Origin: Polynucleobacter sp. MG-27-Goln-C1
GTDB taxonomy: Bacteria > Pseudomonadota > Gammaproteobacteria > Burkholderiales > Burkholderiaceae
Direction of reading: 5' to 3'
DNA length: 64,000 nucleotides
Assembly: GCF_018881905.1 (NCBI RefSeq)
Contig: NZ_JACVPM010000002.1
Span: 682,001-746,000, forward strand
Of the stretch, positions 1-8,090 are shown piece by piece. Position numbers and translations under genes: made by a program. The stretch's first letter is position 1; each line of letters begins with the position of its first letter. Under the pieces are notes generated by a model, which saw nothing but the letters and a program-made list of their open reading frames with translations, ran no database searches and was not told where the DNA came from.

Positions 1-164
1 GCTCCCAATTAAGTGCTGTTTACCCCAATCTTCAATTTGCTGGGCATAGTGATATTGCCCCTGGCAGAAAAACAGATCCCGGGATTCAATTTAGTTGGCA
101 AAAGTTTCAAACTAAAAGCAACACTCCAGCCAAAAAACTACCCTTTGGTTTAGACCCCCGCTAG
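1..164 (+). CDS. ampD: 1,6-anhydro-N-acetylmuramyl-L-alanine amidase AmpD, C-terminal fragment
   Basis: Only the last 53 complete codons are in the window; the reading frame begins at base 3 and stops at TAG 162-164. The visible part contains GHSDIAPGRKTDPG followed by an FSW segment. This is the conserved C-terminal zinc and substrate region of AmpD amidases, where the D of KTDPG belongs to the zinc site. AmpD cleaves the stem peptide from 1,6-anhydroMurNAc in the cytoplasm during cell-wall recycling. That fits with mpl, which re-uses the released tripeptide, further along in this window. The identification rests on a short but highly characteristic motif. Confidence 0.8.
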   Translation, partial: SQLSAVYPNLQFAGHSDIAPGRKTDPGIQFSWQKFQTKSNTPAKKLPFGLDPR

Positions 165-180
165 ATCTCTAAAGTAGTAT

Positions 181-202
181 GTGAGCACCCGCTCACTTTC
201 TT
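181..202 (+). terminator. Possible terminator of ampD
   Basis: A 6-bp GC-rich stem (GTGAGC 181-186, GCTCAC 191-196) with an ACCC loop is followed by TTTCTT. A second hairpin (GCCCTTT 203-209, AAAGGGC 216-222) follows at once but lacks a U tract. The short stem makes this a modest candidate. Confidence 0.4.
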
Positions 203-320
203 GCCCTTTAGCTAAAAAGGGCTGAAAATTTCGCACCAAAATAGCCCCTAAATTGTTGGAATACCTAGGAAAAATACTTATAAATATTCGTGAGAAATGT
301 CTTACTAAATTCAGAATATT

Positions 321-336
321 TCCCTATACTTAGTGT
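321..336 (+). promoter_or_regulatory. NrdR box 1 overlapping a -10-like hexamer
   Basis: The 16-mer matches the NrdR consensus (acaCwAtATaTwgTgt) at about 12 of 16 positions, with an intact right half TTAGTGT. It contains TATACT (325-330), a plausible -10 for nrdA, so bound NrdR would cover the promoter. It lies exactly 31 bp upstream of the second, stronger box. Confidence 0.65.
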
Positions 337-351
337 CAAATGCACTTCGAG

Positions 352-367
352 ACACTAGATGTAGTGT
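352..367 (+). promoter_or_regulatory. NrdR box 2 upstream of nrdA
   Basis: ACACTAGATGTAGTGT is an almost perfect palindrome matching 14 of 16 NrdR consensus positions. Its distance from box 1 (31 bp, about three helical turns) is the spacing known for tandem NrdR boxes in front of nrd operons. NrdR is an ATP/dATP-sensing zinc-ribbon repressor; its own gene is not in this window. Confidence 0.8.
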
Positions 368-438
368 TTGAATACAGCAATACCCTATTGTTTTTTAACG
401 ATTTTTTATCCTAATAACTATATATAAGCAGGAAAAAT

Positions 439-3405
439 ATGACATATGCCAACCCCCAGACAGCAGGACAGACTGCCGGCACAAATAACCCAGGAATGAC
501 ACCCTCCGAAGCCATGAACCAAGCCCCATCTGCTGGCTTTGTAGCTGGTGGGGTAGGTGGCGGCCAGGCCACCCAGTTGTCTGACTACAAAATCATTCGC
601 CGAAATGGCTCAGTAGTAGCATTTGAGCCATCCAAAATTGCCATTGCAGTTACAAAGGCATTTTTAGCTGTGAACGGTGGTCAGGGCGCCGCTTCTGCAC
701 GCGTTCGCGAGCAAGTAGAGCAATTAACGCACTCAGTAGTACGCGCTTTGTTGCGCAGCCGCCCAAATGGTGGCACTTTCCATATTGAAGATATTCAAGA
801 CCAGGTTGAGTTGGCATTGATGCGTAGCGGTGAGCACAACGTTGCTCGTGCCTATGTTCTTTATCGTGAAAAACGTAATCAAGAACGTGCAACACAACAA
901 GGTATTACTCAAGAGACTCAAGCCGCAACTCAAGCAGGTGAGTCAGGTATCAAGGTAACTGACAACGGTGTAGAAAAGTGGTTGGATATGGCTGCCTTGC
1001 GCACCATCATCGAGGCAGCATGTGAAGGTCTCGGCAACAACATTGATGCAACTCCGATCATCACTGAAACCATCAAGAATTTGTATGACGGCGTGCCGAT
1101 GGCGCAAGTGTATGACTCCGCAATTTTGGCCTCACGTACATTGATCGAAAAAGATCCTGCATACAGTCAAGTAACAGCACGCATCTTGATGCATGTAATC
1201 CGTAAAGAAATTTTAGGCCGCGAAGTTTTACAAGGCGATATGCAATCCGAATACAGCACTTATTTTGCTAAGTACATCAACGAAGGTATTTCTGCTGAGC
1301 TGTTAGATCCACGCATGCGTGAGTTTGATCTCCCGCGCTTAGCTGCTGCTTTGAATGCCAGCCGCGACTTGCAGTTCAACTACCTCGGTTTGCAAACTTT
1401 GTATGACCGCTATTTCTTGCACATTGAAGATCGCCGTATTGAAATGCCACAAGCATTCTTTATGCGCGTTGCAATGGGCTTGTCTTTGAATGAGTTGGAT
1501 CGTGAGCGTCGTGCTATCGAATTCTATGAAATCCTGTCTACATTTGATTTCATGTCCAGCACACCAACCTTGTTTAACTCAGCGACAACACGTCCACAGT
1601 TATCAAGCTGCTACTTAACAACGGTAGATGATGACCTTGACGGCATTTACGAAGCGTTAAAAGAGAATGCACTCTTGTCTAAGTTTGCTGGTGGATTGGG
1701 TAATGACTGGACTAACGTTCGCGCCTTGGGTAGCCATATCAAAGGTACTAACGGTAAGTCACAAGGTGTTGTACCTTTCTTAAAAGTAGTGAATGACACA
1801 GCGGTTGCCGTGAACCAGGGTGGTAAGCGTAAAGGTGCAGTTTGTGCGTACCTAGAGACATGGCACTTGGATATTGAAGAGTTCCTCGAGTTGCGTAAAA
1901 ACACTGGTGATGATCGTCGCCGTACGCACGATATGAATACTTCTAACTGGATCCCAGATTTGTTTATGAAGCGCGTGATGGAAGGTGGCGAGTGGACATT
2001 ATTCTCACCTTCAAATACACCTGACTTGCATGACAAATTCGGTAAGGCCTTTGAAGAGGCATACGTTGCCTATGAGAAAAAAGCAGATGCTGGTGAATTG
2101 AAGCCATTCCGTCGCATTCCTGCACAACAATTGTGGCGCAAGATGTTGGGTATGTTGTTTGAAACCGGCCACCCATGGATCACATTTAAAGATCCTTGCA
2201 ATATTCGTAGCCCGCAACAACACATCGGCGTAGTTCACTCTTCTAACTTGTGTACTGAAATTACTCTGAACACAAACGAAAGTGAAATCGCAGTATGTAA
2301 CTTAGGTTCTGTGAACTTGACAGCGCATATGACTACCGATGCATCCGGCAAGATGATTTTGGATCACGAGAAGCTCCAGAAAACAATTCGCACTGCAATG
2401 CGTATGCTGGATAACGTGATTGATATCAACTACTATGCTGTTGCTAAAGCGCGTAACTCCAACTTGAAGCATCGTCCAGTTGGTATGGGCATCATGGGCT
2501 TCCAGGATTGCTTGCATATGCAACGCATTCCTTACGCTAGCGATGAGGCAGTGAAGTTTGCGGATTCATCTATGGAAGCAGTGTGCTACTACGCTTACCA
2601 AGCATCTAATGAGTTAGCTGAAGAGCGTGGCGTTTACAGTACATACAAAGGTTCGTTGTGGGATCGCGGCATTCTTCCACAAGACTCAGTAGCCTTGTTG
2701 GCGGCAGAGCGCGGTGGCTACCTTGAGGTAGATAGTTCTTCCACAATGAATTGGGATGGTTTACGTGCCCGCATCAAGCAGCACGGTATGCGCAACTCCA
2801 ACTGTGTAGCGATTGCACCAACTGCAACGATTTCTAATATTATTGGTGTATCAGCTTGTATCGAGCCGACATTCCAGAACTTGTTTGTGAAATCTAACCT
2901 TTCAGGTGAGTTCACCGTAGTAAACGAGTACTTGGTACGTGATTTGAAAGATCGCGGCCTTTGGGATGAAGTCATGATTGCAGACTTGAAGTACTTTGAC
3001 GGTACTTTGTCCAAGATTGATCGTGTTCCGCAAGATTTGCGTGATTTGTACGCCACTGCATTTGAAGTGGAGCCAAGTTGGTTGGTTGAAGCTGCTTCAC
3101 GTCGTCAGAAGTGGATTGACCAAGCGCAGTCACTCAACATCTACATGGGTGGTGCATCTGGCAAGAAATTGGACGACACATACAAGTTGGCTTGGTTGCG
3201 CGGTCTGAAAACTACGTACTACCTCCGCACAATGGCTGCAACGCACGTTGAGAAATCAACTGTTGCTAGTGGGCAGCTGAATGCGGTATCCAGCGGTGGC
3301 GGCGTAAATGGTACAGATGCATCAGCAGCGCAAGAATTGGATGGCCCTGCCTGCACAATGCGCCCGGGTGATGCTGGATTTGAAGAATGTGAAGCTTGTC
3401 AGTAA
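439..3405 (+). CDS. nrdA: Ribonucleoside-diphosphate reductase, alpha subunit (class Ia)
   Basis: The large catalytic subunit that reduces ribonucleoside diphosphates to deoxyribonucleotides with NrdB. The 988-residue protein starts with a Gly/Ala-rich extension of about 48 residues, then an ATP-cone allosteric domain (about 50-145) and the ten-stranded barrel. Active-site residues are visible: C391 (LSSCYL) and C620 (AVCNLGS) as the redox pair, C605 and E607 in NLCTEI as the thiyl radical site, and Y927-Y928 in TTYYLRT for radical transfer. The tail CEACQ holds the mobile cysteines C984 and C987. The start ATG follows an AGCAGGAAAA ribosome site. It forms an operon with nrdB 46 nt downstream, under two NrdR boxes. 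The ATP cone implies dATP feedback inhibition. Confidence 0.97.
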   Translation: MTYANPQTAGQTAGTNNPGMTPSEAMNQAPSAGFVAGGVGGGQATQLSDYKIIRRNGSVVAFEPSKIAIAVTKAFLAVNGGQGAASARVREQVEQLTHSVVRALLRSRPNGGTFHIEDIQDQVELALMRSGEHNVARAYVLYREKRNQERATQQGITQETQAATQAGESGIKVTDNGVEKWLDMAALRTIIEAACEGLGNNIDATPIITETIKNLYDGVPMAQVYDSAILASRTLIEKDPAYSQVTARILMHVIRKEILGREVLQGDMQSEYSTYFAKYINEGISAELLDPRMREFDLPRLAAALNASRDLQFNYLGLQTLYDRYFLHIEDRRIEMPQAFFMRVAMGLSLNELDRERRAIEFYEILSTFDFMSSTPTLFNSATTRPQLSSCYLTTVDDDLDGIYEALKENALLSKFAGGLGNDWTNVRALGSHIKGTNGKSQGVVPFLKVVNDTAVAVNQGGKRKGAVCAYLETWHLDIEEFLELRKNTGDDRRRTHDMNTSNWIPDLFMKRVMEGGEWTLFSPSNTPDLHDKFGKAFEEAYVAYEKKADAGELKPFRRIPAQQLWRKMLGMLFETGHPWITFKDPCNIRSPQQHIGVVHSSNLCTEITLNTNESEIAVCNLGSVNLTAHMTTDASGKMILDHEKLQKTIRTAMRMLDNVIDINYYAVAKARNSNLKHRPVGMGIMGFQDCLHMQRIPYASDEAVKFADSSMEAVCYYAYQASNELAEERGVYSTYKGSLWDRGILPQDSVALLAAERGGYLEVDSSSTMNWDGLRARIKQHGMRNSNCVAIAPTATISNIIGVSACIEPTFQNLFVKSNLSGEFTVVNEYLVRDLKDRGLWDEVMIADLKYFDGTLSKIDRVPQDLRDLYATAFEVEPSWLVEAASRRQKWIDQAQSLNIYMGGASGKKLDDTYKLAWLRGLKTTYYLRTMAATHVEKSTVASGQLNAVSSGGGVNGTDASAAQELDGPACTMRPGDAGFEECEACQ

Positions 3406-3451
3406 GTATTTGCTTGCTGATTTATAAAAGAAAAGAATTTAGGAGATTGTT

Positions 3452-4636
3452 ATGTTGAATTGGGAAGAAGAAGTTGCACCGGCACTAGCGAAAGCAGGTC
3501 TCGCACAGCAACCAGTTGTGGCAGCGCCGCAGCGCCCACAAGCAGACGAGGTCGCAATTGCCCCTCAAGTTGCTGCACCTGCAGCAACTGCGAGCGCAGC
3601 TTTATCTGGTGGCGCAGCTATGCGCGTCAACGCTGCTGATAAGCGTGTAATTAATGCCAAGACTGACGTGAATCAGTTGGTGCCATTTAAATACAAGTGG
3701 GCTTGGGAGAAATATTTAGCTGGTTGTGCAAACCATTGGATGCCACAAGAGATCAATATGAATCGCGATATCGCGCTTTGGAAAGATCCAAATGGCTTAA
3801 CTGAAGATGAGCGTCGCATCATTAAGCGCAACCTTGGTTTCTTCACAACTGCGGATTCTTTGGCGGCTAACAATATTGTTTTGGGTACTTATCGCCACAT
3901 TACCGCCCCAGAATGCCGTCAATATCTATTGCGCCAGGCGTTTGAAGAGGCAATTCATACTCACGCATACCAATATATCGTGGAATCTTTGGGTTTAGAC
4001 CAGAGCGAAATCTTTAATGCGTACAACGAAATTGAGTCTATTCGTGCCAAAGATCAGTTCTTAATTCCATTTATTGATGTCTTGACTGATCCTAATTTCA
4101 AAACCGGCACATTAGAAACCGATCAAATGTTGCTCAAATCGTTGATCGTTTTTGCCTGCGTAATGGAAGGTTTGTTCTTTTATGTTGGTTTTACGCAAAT
4201 ACTTGCAATGGGTCGTCAAAACAAAATGACGGGTGCTGCTGAGCAGTATCAATACATCCTTCGCGATGAGTCTATGCACTGCAATTTTGGTATTGATTTA
4301 ATTAATCAAATCAAGCTGGAGAACCCGCAGTTATGGACTTCTGCGTTCAAAGACGAGATCAAAGCTATCTTCGAAAAAGCAGTTGAATTAGAGTACCGTT
4401 ATGCAGAGGATACGATGCCTCGCGGAGTGCTTGGATTGAACGCGCCGATGTTCAAAGGGTACCTAAGATACATCTGTAATCGCAGATGTTTGCAAATAGG
4501 ACTTGACGCGATGTTCCCAAATGAAGAGAATCCATTCCCATGGATGTCAGAAATGATTGATCTGAAAAAAGAGAGAAACTTTTTTGAGACACGCGTTATT
4601 GAGTATCAAACTGGCGGTGCGCTAAGTTGGGAATAA
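3452..4636 (+). CDS. nrdB: Ribonucleoside-diphosphate reductase, beta subunit (class Ia)
   Basis: The radical-generating partner of NrdA. It has 394 residues, including an Ala/Pro-rich N-terminal extension of about 60 residues before the ferritin-like fold. Di-iron ligands and the radical tyrosine follow the NrdB pattern: D135 (FTTADSL), E166 and H169 (EEAIH), then Y173 seven residues after E166, like the E115/H118/Y122 spacing in E. coli. The second ligand set is the RDESMHCNF helix. The presence of Y173 argues for a normal tyrosyl-radical class Ia enzyme rather than a class Ic metal-only type. A strong AGGAG ribosome site precedes the ATG. A terminator lies about 150 nt after the stop. Confidence 0.97.
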   Translation: MLNWEEEVAPALAKAGLAQQPVVAAPQRPQADEVAIAPQVAAPAATASAALSGGAAMRVNAADKRVINAKTDVNQLVPFKYKWAWEKYLAGCANHWMPQEINMNRDIALWKDPNGLTEDERRIIKRNLGFFTTADSLAANNIVLGTYRHITAPECRQYLLRQAFEEAIHTHAYQYIVESLGLDQSEIFNAYNEIESIRAKDQFLIPFIDVLTDPNFKTGTLETDQMLLKSLIVFACVMEGLFFYVGFTQILAMGRQNKMTGAAEQYQYILRDESMHCNFGIDLINQIKLENPQLWTSAFKDEIKAIFEKAVELEYRYAEDTMPRGVLGLNAPMFKGYLRYICNRRCLQIGLDAMFPNEENPFPWMSEMIDLKKERNFFETRVIEYQTGGALSWE

Positions 4637-4970
4637 GTAGTTAGTTAAAAGCGCATGGCCGGCTAAATAGGAGATTAGACGGTTGGATAGTTTTAAAAGT
4701 CAGCAAAACCAGACTCAAATCCGAAAACCCTTGTCCAAGGGTGTCTGGGCTATTCTCTCCGTTTTTTCCAGCAAATTTAAGAAGCCGTTGTCCTTTGGGG
4801 CCACGGCTTTTTTTCCAGGATTCATTAGCGTGCAGCACTTAGTATCAAGCCGCGCGCCGATGAATGGCTCGCTCGTCGGCTCCAAATGGTTGCAAAACCA
4901 GGCGGAAATGAATAGGTCGGGTCTTCTTAATCGGTAGTTTGTATTAATCCTCACGTGAAGGAGCATTACT
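4637..4970. other. Intergenic region between nrdB and the H1-like gene
   Basis: About 330 bases with no convincing gene. It contains a small perfect hairpin (ACCCTT / AAGGGT, 4727-4742), the nrdAB terminator (4782-4814) and a GGAG ribosome site directly before 4971. An open frame running through 4683-4937 starts with TTG, lacks a ribosome site and spans the terminator, so it is not called. The promoter of the H1-like gene must lie between about 4815 and 4950, but no clear -35/-10 pair stands out. Confidence 0.6.
4782..4814 (+). terminator. Rho-independent terminator of nrdAB
   Basis: Stem AAGCCGT (4782-4788) pairs with ACGGCTT (4803-4809), with a loop that can pair further inside, followed by a run of seven T (4808-4814). 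Confidence 0.75.
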
Positions 4971-5288
4971 ATGGCAATCGCCAAGAAAAAAGTTGCTGCA
5001 AAGAAACCAGCTGCAAAGAAAAAAGTAGCTGCTAAGAAGCCTGCTGCTAAAAAAGTAGCTAAGAAGAAGCCTGCTGCTAAGAAAGTAGCTGCTAAGAAGC
5101 CTGCTGCTAAAAAAGTAGCTAAGAAGAAGCCTGCTGCTAAGAAAGTAGCTAAAAAAGCTGCTGCTAAGAAGCCTGCTGCTAAGAAAGTAGCTAAAAAGAA
5201 GCCTGCTGCTAAGAAAGTAGCTCGCAAAGCTGCTGCTAAGAAGCCTGCTGCTAAAAAAGTAGCTCGTAAAGTAGCAAAAAAAAAGTAA
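4971..5288 (+). CDS. Histone H1-like Lys/Ala/Pro-repeat DNA-binding protein (C-terminus out of frame)
   Basis: A 105-residue, extremely basic protein made of tandem KKPAAKKVA-type repeats. It resembles the H1-like nucleoid proteins of Bordetella and other Burkholderiales (BpH1/Hc1-like and AlgP-like tails), which bind DNA through lysine charge. A GGAG ribosome site lies 8 nt before the ATG. The DNA itself is a near-tandem repeat, which makes it prone to slippage. The frame ends at TAA 5286-5288 immediately after nine A (5276-5284). The -1 frame continues without a stop to 5410 and encodes the family-like C-terminal end (LNPAAAWPFPTG). The gene may therefore be frameshifted, slippery by design, or contain a sequencing error. 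Confidence 0.8.
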   Translation: MAIAKKKVAAKKPAAKKKVAAKKPAAKKVAKKKPAAKKVAAKKPAAKKVAKKKPAAKKVAKKAAAKKPAAKKVAKKKPAAKKVARKAAAKKPAAKKVARKVAKKK

Positions 5289-5410
5289 GTAAGCCTGCTG
5301 CGAAGAAAGCGGGCAAAGCTGTAAAAAAGCCCGTGGCTAAAAAAGCTGCCGCTTCAACAACGTTGAATCCTGCTGCTGCTTGGCCCTTCCCAACTGGCAC
5401 ACGCCCATAA
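5285..5410 (+). other. Out-of-frame C-terminal extension of the H1-like gene
   Basis: Read in the -1 frame relative to the 4971 gene, this stretch encodes 41 residues: more KPAAKK/VKKPVAKK repeats, then ASTTLNPAAAWPFPTGTRP and a stop (TAA 5408-5410). It keeps the composition of the upstream gene. Its end matches what I recall as the conserved C-terminus of H1-like proteins in Burkholderiales. The junction contains A AAA AAG in the zero frame, the heptamer class that supports -1 slippage (as in dnaX), directly before the zero-frame stop. A joined product would be about 146 residues. Confidence 0.65.
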
Positions 5411-5436
5411 GCTCTGATTGTAGACGTGTGAAGTTC

Positions 5437-5465
5437 AAAGGGATCTCTCACGAGATCCCTTTTTT
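5437..5465 (+). terminator. Rho-independent terminator of the H1-like gene
   Basis: A perfect 11-bp stem AAAGGGATCTC (5437-5447) / GAGATCCCTTT (5452-5462) with loop TCAC runs into a T tract. It lies 27 bases after the shifted-frame stop at 5410, supporting the view that transcription of the unit ends after the extension. Confidence 0.85.
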
Positions 5466-5491
5466 ATTGCTACTTTTAAGAATTATTGGCT

Positions 5492-6451
5492 TTAGAGGGT
5501 AAATCCAAACGCTGATTTGAATTGAGCCGCGATTTCATCTTTGCTCATTTGGTGATTTTGTGGTCCCTGGTGGGTAATTTTGATTGAACCCATTAAGCTG
5601 GCTAATCGACCAGTAGTTTCCCAGTCCATGCCATTTTCTAATCCAAAAAGCAGTCCACCTCGGAATGCATCACCACAACCGGTCGGATCAACCACTTTGG
5701 CTGCTGGTACTGGCGGAATCGCAATGCATTTACCTTCAAAGTAGATGTCTGCACCTTCAGCACCCTTGGTAACGATCAATGCTTTTACTCTCTCAGCCAC
5801 TTTTGCCAAGCTCAGACCTGTTCTTTGGGAAAGCATTTCACCTTCGTAATCATTTACAGCGAGGTAGCTTGCAATATCTACGAGTTCTAGCAGTTCTGGA
5901 CCGTTAAACATGGGCAAACCCTGGCCCGGATCAAATACAAATGGAATATCTGCTTCAGCTAATTGATGGCAGTGCTCCCACATTCCTTGGCGACCATCTG
6001 GGGCAACGATGCCGAATTTTGCTGCGCCTTTAGCATTCTTGCTACGTTCGGCAACCACAGTAGAAACTTGGTTTAGGTGGGATTCACCCATTGCACCAGG
6101 GTGAAAAGCGGTAATTTGATTATTGGCTTGATCGGTAGTAATCATCGCCTGAGCGGTGAATGCTTGTTCAATTTGACGAATGTGCGTTGCATCAATTTTG
6201 AGTTGCTTGAGGCGATCAAGATATGGCGCTGCATCACCACCTACCGTTGCCATGATGATAGGGTCGCCACCAAGTAAGCTTAGGTTGTAAGCAATATTGC
6301 CTGCACAGCCACCAAATTCACGGCGCATTGTAGGGACTAGGAATGCGACATTCAGGATGTGAATCTGCTCTGGCAGAATTTGATCGGCAAATTTGCCTTC
6401 AAAGTTCATGATGGTGTCGTAAGCGATAGAACCGCAGATCAAGCTGGCCAT
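5492..6451 (-). CDS. PfkB-family carbohydrate/adenosine kinase
   Basis: A 319-residue ribokinase-fold sugar or nucleoside kinase. It has the N-terminal signature EFGGCAGNIAYNL (46-57 region) that closes over the sugar, and the C-terminal DPTGCGDAF (255-263), where D261 is the catalytic base and GCGD forms the anion hole. The sequence resembles the bacterial adenosine-kinase-like branch more than ribokinase or fructokinase, but substrate cannot be assigned from sequence alone. It lies downstream of the PrmA fusion on the same strand, 57 nt away, and may be cotranscribed with the acc genes. The terminator at 5437-5465 lies beyond its stop, but the A/T flanks favour the opposite strand. Confidence 0.85.
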   Translation of the reverse strand: MASLICGSIAYDTIMNFEGKFADQILPEQIHILNVAFLVPTMRREFGGCAGNIAYNLSLLGGDPIIMATVGGDAAPYLDRLKQLKIDATHIRQIEQAFTAQAMITTDQANNQITAFHPGAMGESHLNQVSTVVAERSKNAKGAAKFGIVAPDGRQGMWEHCHQLAEADIPFVFDPGQGLPMFNGPELLELVDIASYLAVNDYEGEMLSQRTGLSLAKVAERVKALIVTKGAEGADIYFEGKCIAIPPVPAAKVVDPTGCGDAFRGGLLFGLENGMDWETTGRLASLMGSIKITHQGPQNHQMSKDEIAAQFKSAFGFTL

Positions 6452-6508
6452 AAATAATTACTTTCTAATAATAATCAATTGGAATGAGTGTGAATTGGAG
6501 TTAGGAGT

Positions 6509-8056
6509 CTATTTTTCAGGGTAAAAAATTCTGACGCGATAGCCTGCTGCATTTTGCGGGAGGGAAATCGGCAATGCAGATGAAAAGATTTCACCAGAAG
6601 GAGCGCCTTGACGTAAAAAATCAGGATGCGATTCTTGCCAAGGTGTCGGCAACCATTCTTGGGGGGTAAATTGGATCGTTTTAATCTCCGATTCCTCTGC
6701 ATCGGTGAGAGAAATTTCTAAATTTGGGAATAAAACAGGGATTGCAAGACGATTTTGTATTTCAACTTGCAGTACGGATTGGTTTAAAACGTTTTTAAGC
6801 CCCTCTCGCGCGTTTTCAGGCGAAAGGGTGACTGCAGTTATTTTCCAAGCGGCAAAATTGCTTACAGAGCGATTTACGCACCCTAGTGCACGACACAATT
6901 GCTCATCCAACTTCTGTAAAAGAGAAAAACTACTTGTTGCAATCACAGAAGAGCTGCCATCAACACGCGTTGCTAAGGTTGGTAGTAGGGAATTTCTAGA
7001 GAGATGCTCGCCGAAAATAATGAGCAAGAGGAAAAAAAGACTAAGAAAGATTAATTTAAGACTTTTTTTTTGAGCCGGCACTGAAGTCTCTGTGTTTTTA
7101 GCGGTCAAGCTCGCTTTATCAGTCTGTTCAGCTAGCGTGCCATGCAAGCAGACCCAACCTTCACTTTCTTTCCAAACTGAAAGAGTTAACCACTGGCTAT
7201 AAGTTGCAATAACTTCCTCTGCTTGACGTGCAAGAACACCTGAGAGAACGATTTTTCCACCTGGACGCATCTTGTTTACCAAAGCTGGCGCTAAAACTTG
7301 TAGTGGGTTGGCCAAAATATTCGCCATCACGATGTCATATTTAGTTTCCGCAGCAAGTTCTGGAGCATTTTCATTGGGCAGAACGAAACGAATGGTCGTA
7401 TTGTTGATTTCTGCATTGCAGCGAGCTGCAACCATGGCTTGTGGATCGATGTCAGTGCCCACAACTGGTTTGCATCCCAGTTTTGCGGCGGCAATGGCCA
7501 GAATTCCAGATCCACAGCCGTAATCAAGCAAGCTTTGATTTGAAAGTTGCGTATTTTGTTCAAGCCAAAGTAAGCAAAGGTGCGTAGTGGGGTGGCTGCC
7601 AGTACCAAACGCCAGACCAGGATCAACTGCTAAGCAAATTGCATTCGGGTCAGTAGGTGCTTCATGCCAAGAGGGCACTACCCAAATACGCTTACCAATT
7701 TGGATTGGGGCAAATTGACTTTGCGTTAATCGAACCCAGTCTTGTTCTTCAACAATTTTTTCTTGCGGAGCTGGAAGACTGAATCCTGCCTCTTTGAGCG
7801 ATGCGAGGAGCTCGGGGATGAAGTTCACCGCATCCGAATCATCAATCTCTGGATTAAATAAGGCGGTTACTGAAGAGCGATCCCAAGCCTGAACTTCCGG
7901 TGAGAGGCCTGGCTCGCCATAAAGTGGATTTTCATCGTAACCACCAGCAGCATCATCTTCAACGGTGACGGAGAGTGCGCCCACCTCCAGCAATGCGTCA
8001 CCTAAAGGCTCTGCAATTTCTGCGGGTACCGTGAAAACGAGTTCACGATAGGACAT
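6509..8056 (-). CDS. prmA: Fusion: ribosomal protein L11 methyltransferase PrmA + membrane-anchored DUF3426 domain
   Basis: A single 515-residue open frame. Residues 1 to about 308 are a complete PrmA, which trimethylates ribosomal protein L11 using S-adenosylmethionine: the SAM loop LLDYGCGSG (176-184), the acidic TDID (201-204) and the substrate motif NILANPL (246-252) are intact. A polar linker (309-332) leads to one hydrophobic segment (about 333-349). A C-terminal domain of about 165 residues follows, with the pattern of DUF3426. In related Burkholderiales, DUF3426 belongs to a separate protein with an N-terminal CxxC zinc ribbon, encoded just after prmA. Here the zinc ribbon is absent and the two are fused. 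Stop-free coding through the junction argues against a simple error, though a lost stop plus deletion is possible. Confidence 0.9.
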   Translation of the reverse strand: MSYRELVFTVPAEIAEPLGDALLEVGALSVTVEDDAAGGYDENPLYGEPGLSPEVQAWDRSSVTALFNPEIDDSDAVNFIPELLASLKEAGFSLPAPQEKIVEEQDWVRLTQSQFAPIQIGKRIWVVPSWHEAPTDPNAICLAVDPGLAFGTGSHPTTHLCLLWLEQNTQLSNQSLLDYGCGSGILAIAAAKLGCKPVVGTDIDPQAMVAARCNAEINNTTIRFVLPNENAPELAAETKYDIVMANILANPLQVLAPALVNKMRPGGKIVLSGVLARQAEEVIATYSQWLTLSVWKESEGWVCLHGTLAEQTDKASLTAKNTETSVPAQKKSLKLIFLSLFFLLLIIFGEHLSRNSLLPTLATRVDGSSSVIATSSFSLLQKLDEQLCRALGCVNRSVSNFAAWKITAVTLSPENAREGLKNVLNQSVLQVEIQNRLAIPVLFPNLEISLTDAEESEIKTIQFTPQEWLPTPWQESHPDFLRQGAPSGEIFSSALPISLPQNAAGYRVRIFYPEK

Positions 8057-8090
8057 GCTGATTCCAAATCGACATCAATTGACCTAGAGC

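Noticed and set aside
4683..4937. 84-codon open frame after nrdB
   Set aside because: It begins with TTG, has no ribosome site, runs through the nrdAB terminator and resembles no protein family.
4715..5227. Minus-strand frame of 170 codons rich in Ala/Phe/Leu
   Set aside because: It is the complement of the Lys/Ala repeats of the H1-like gene; the repetitive antisense simply lacks stops.
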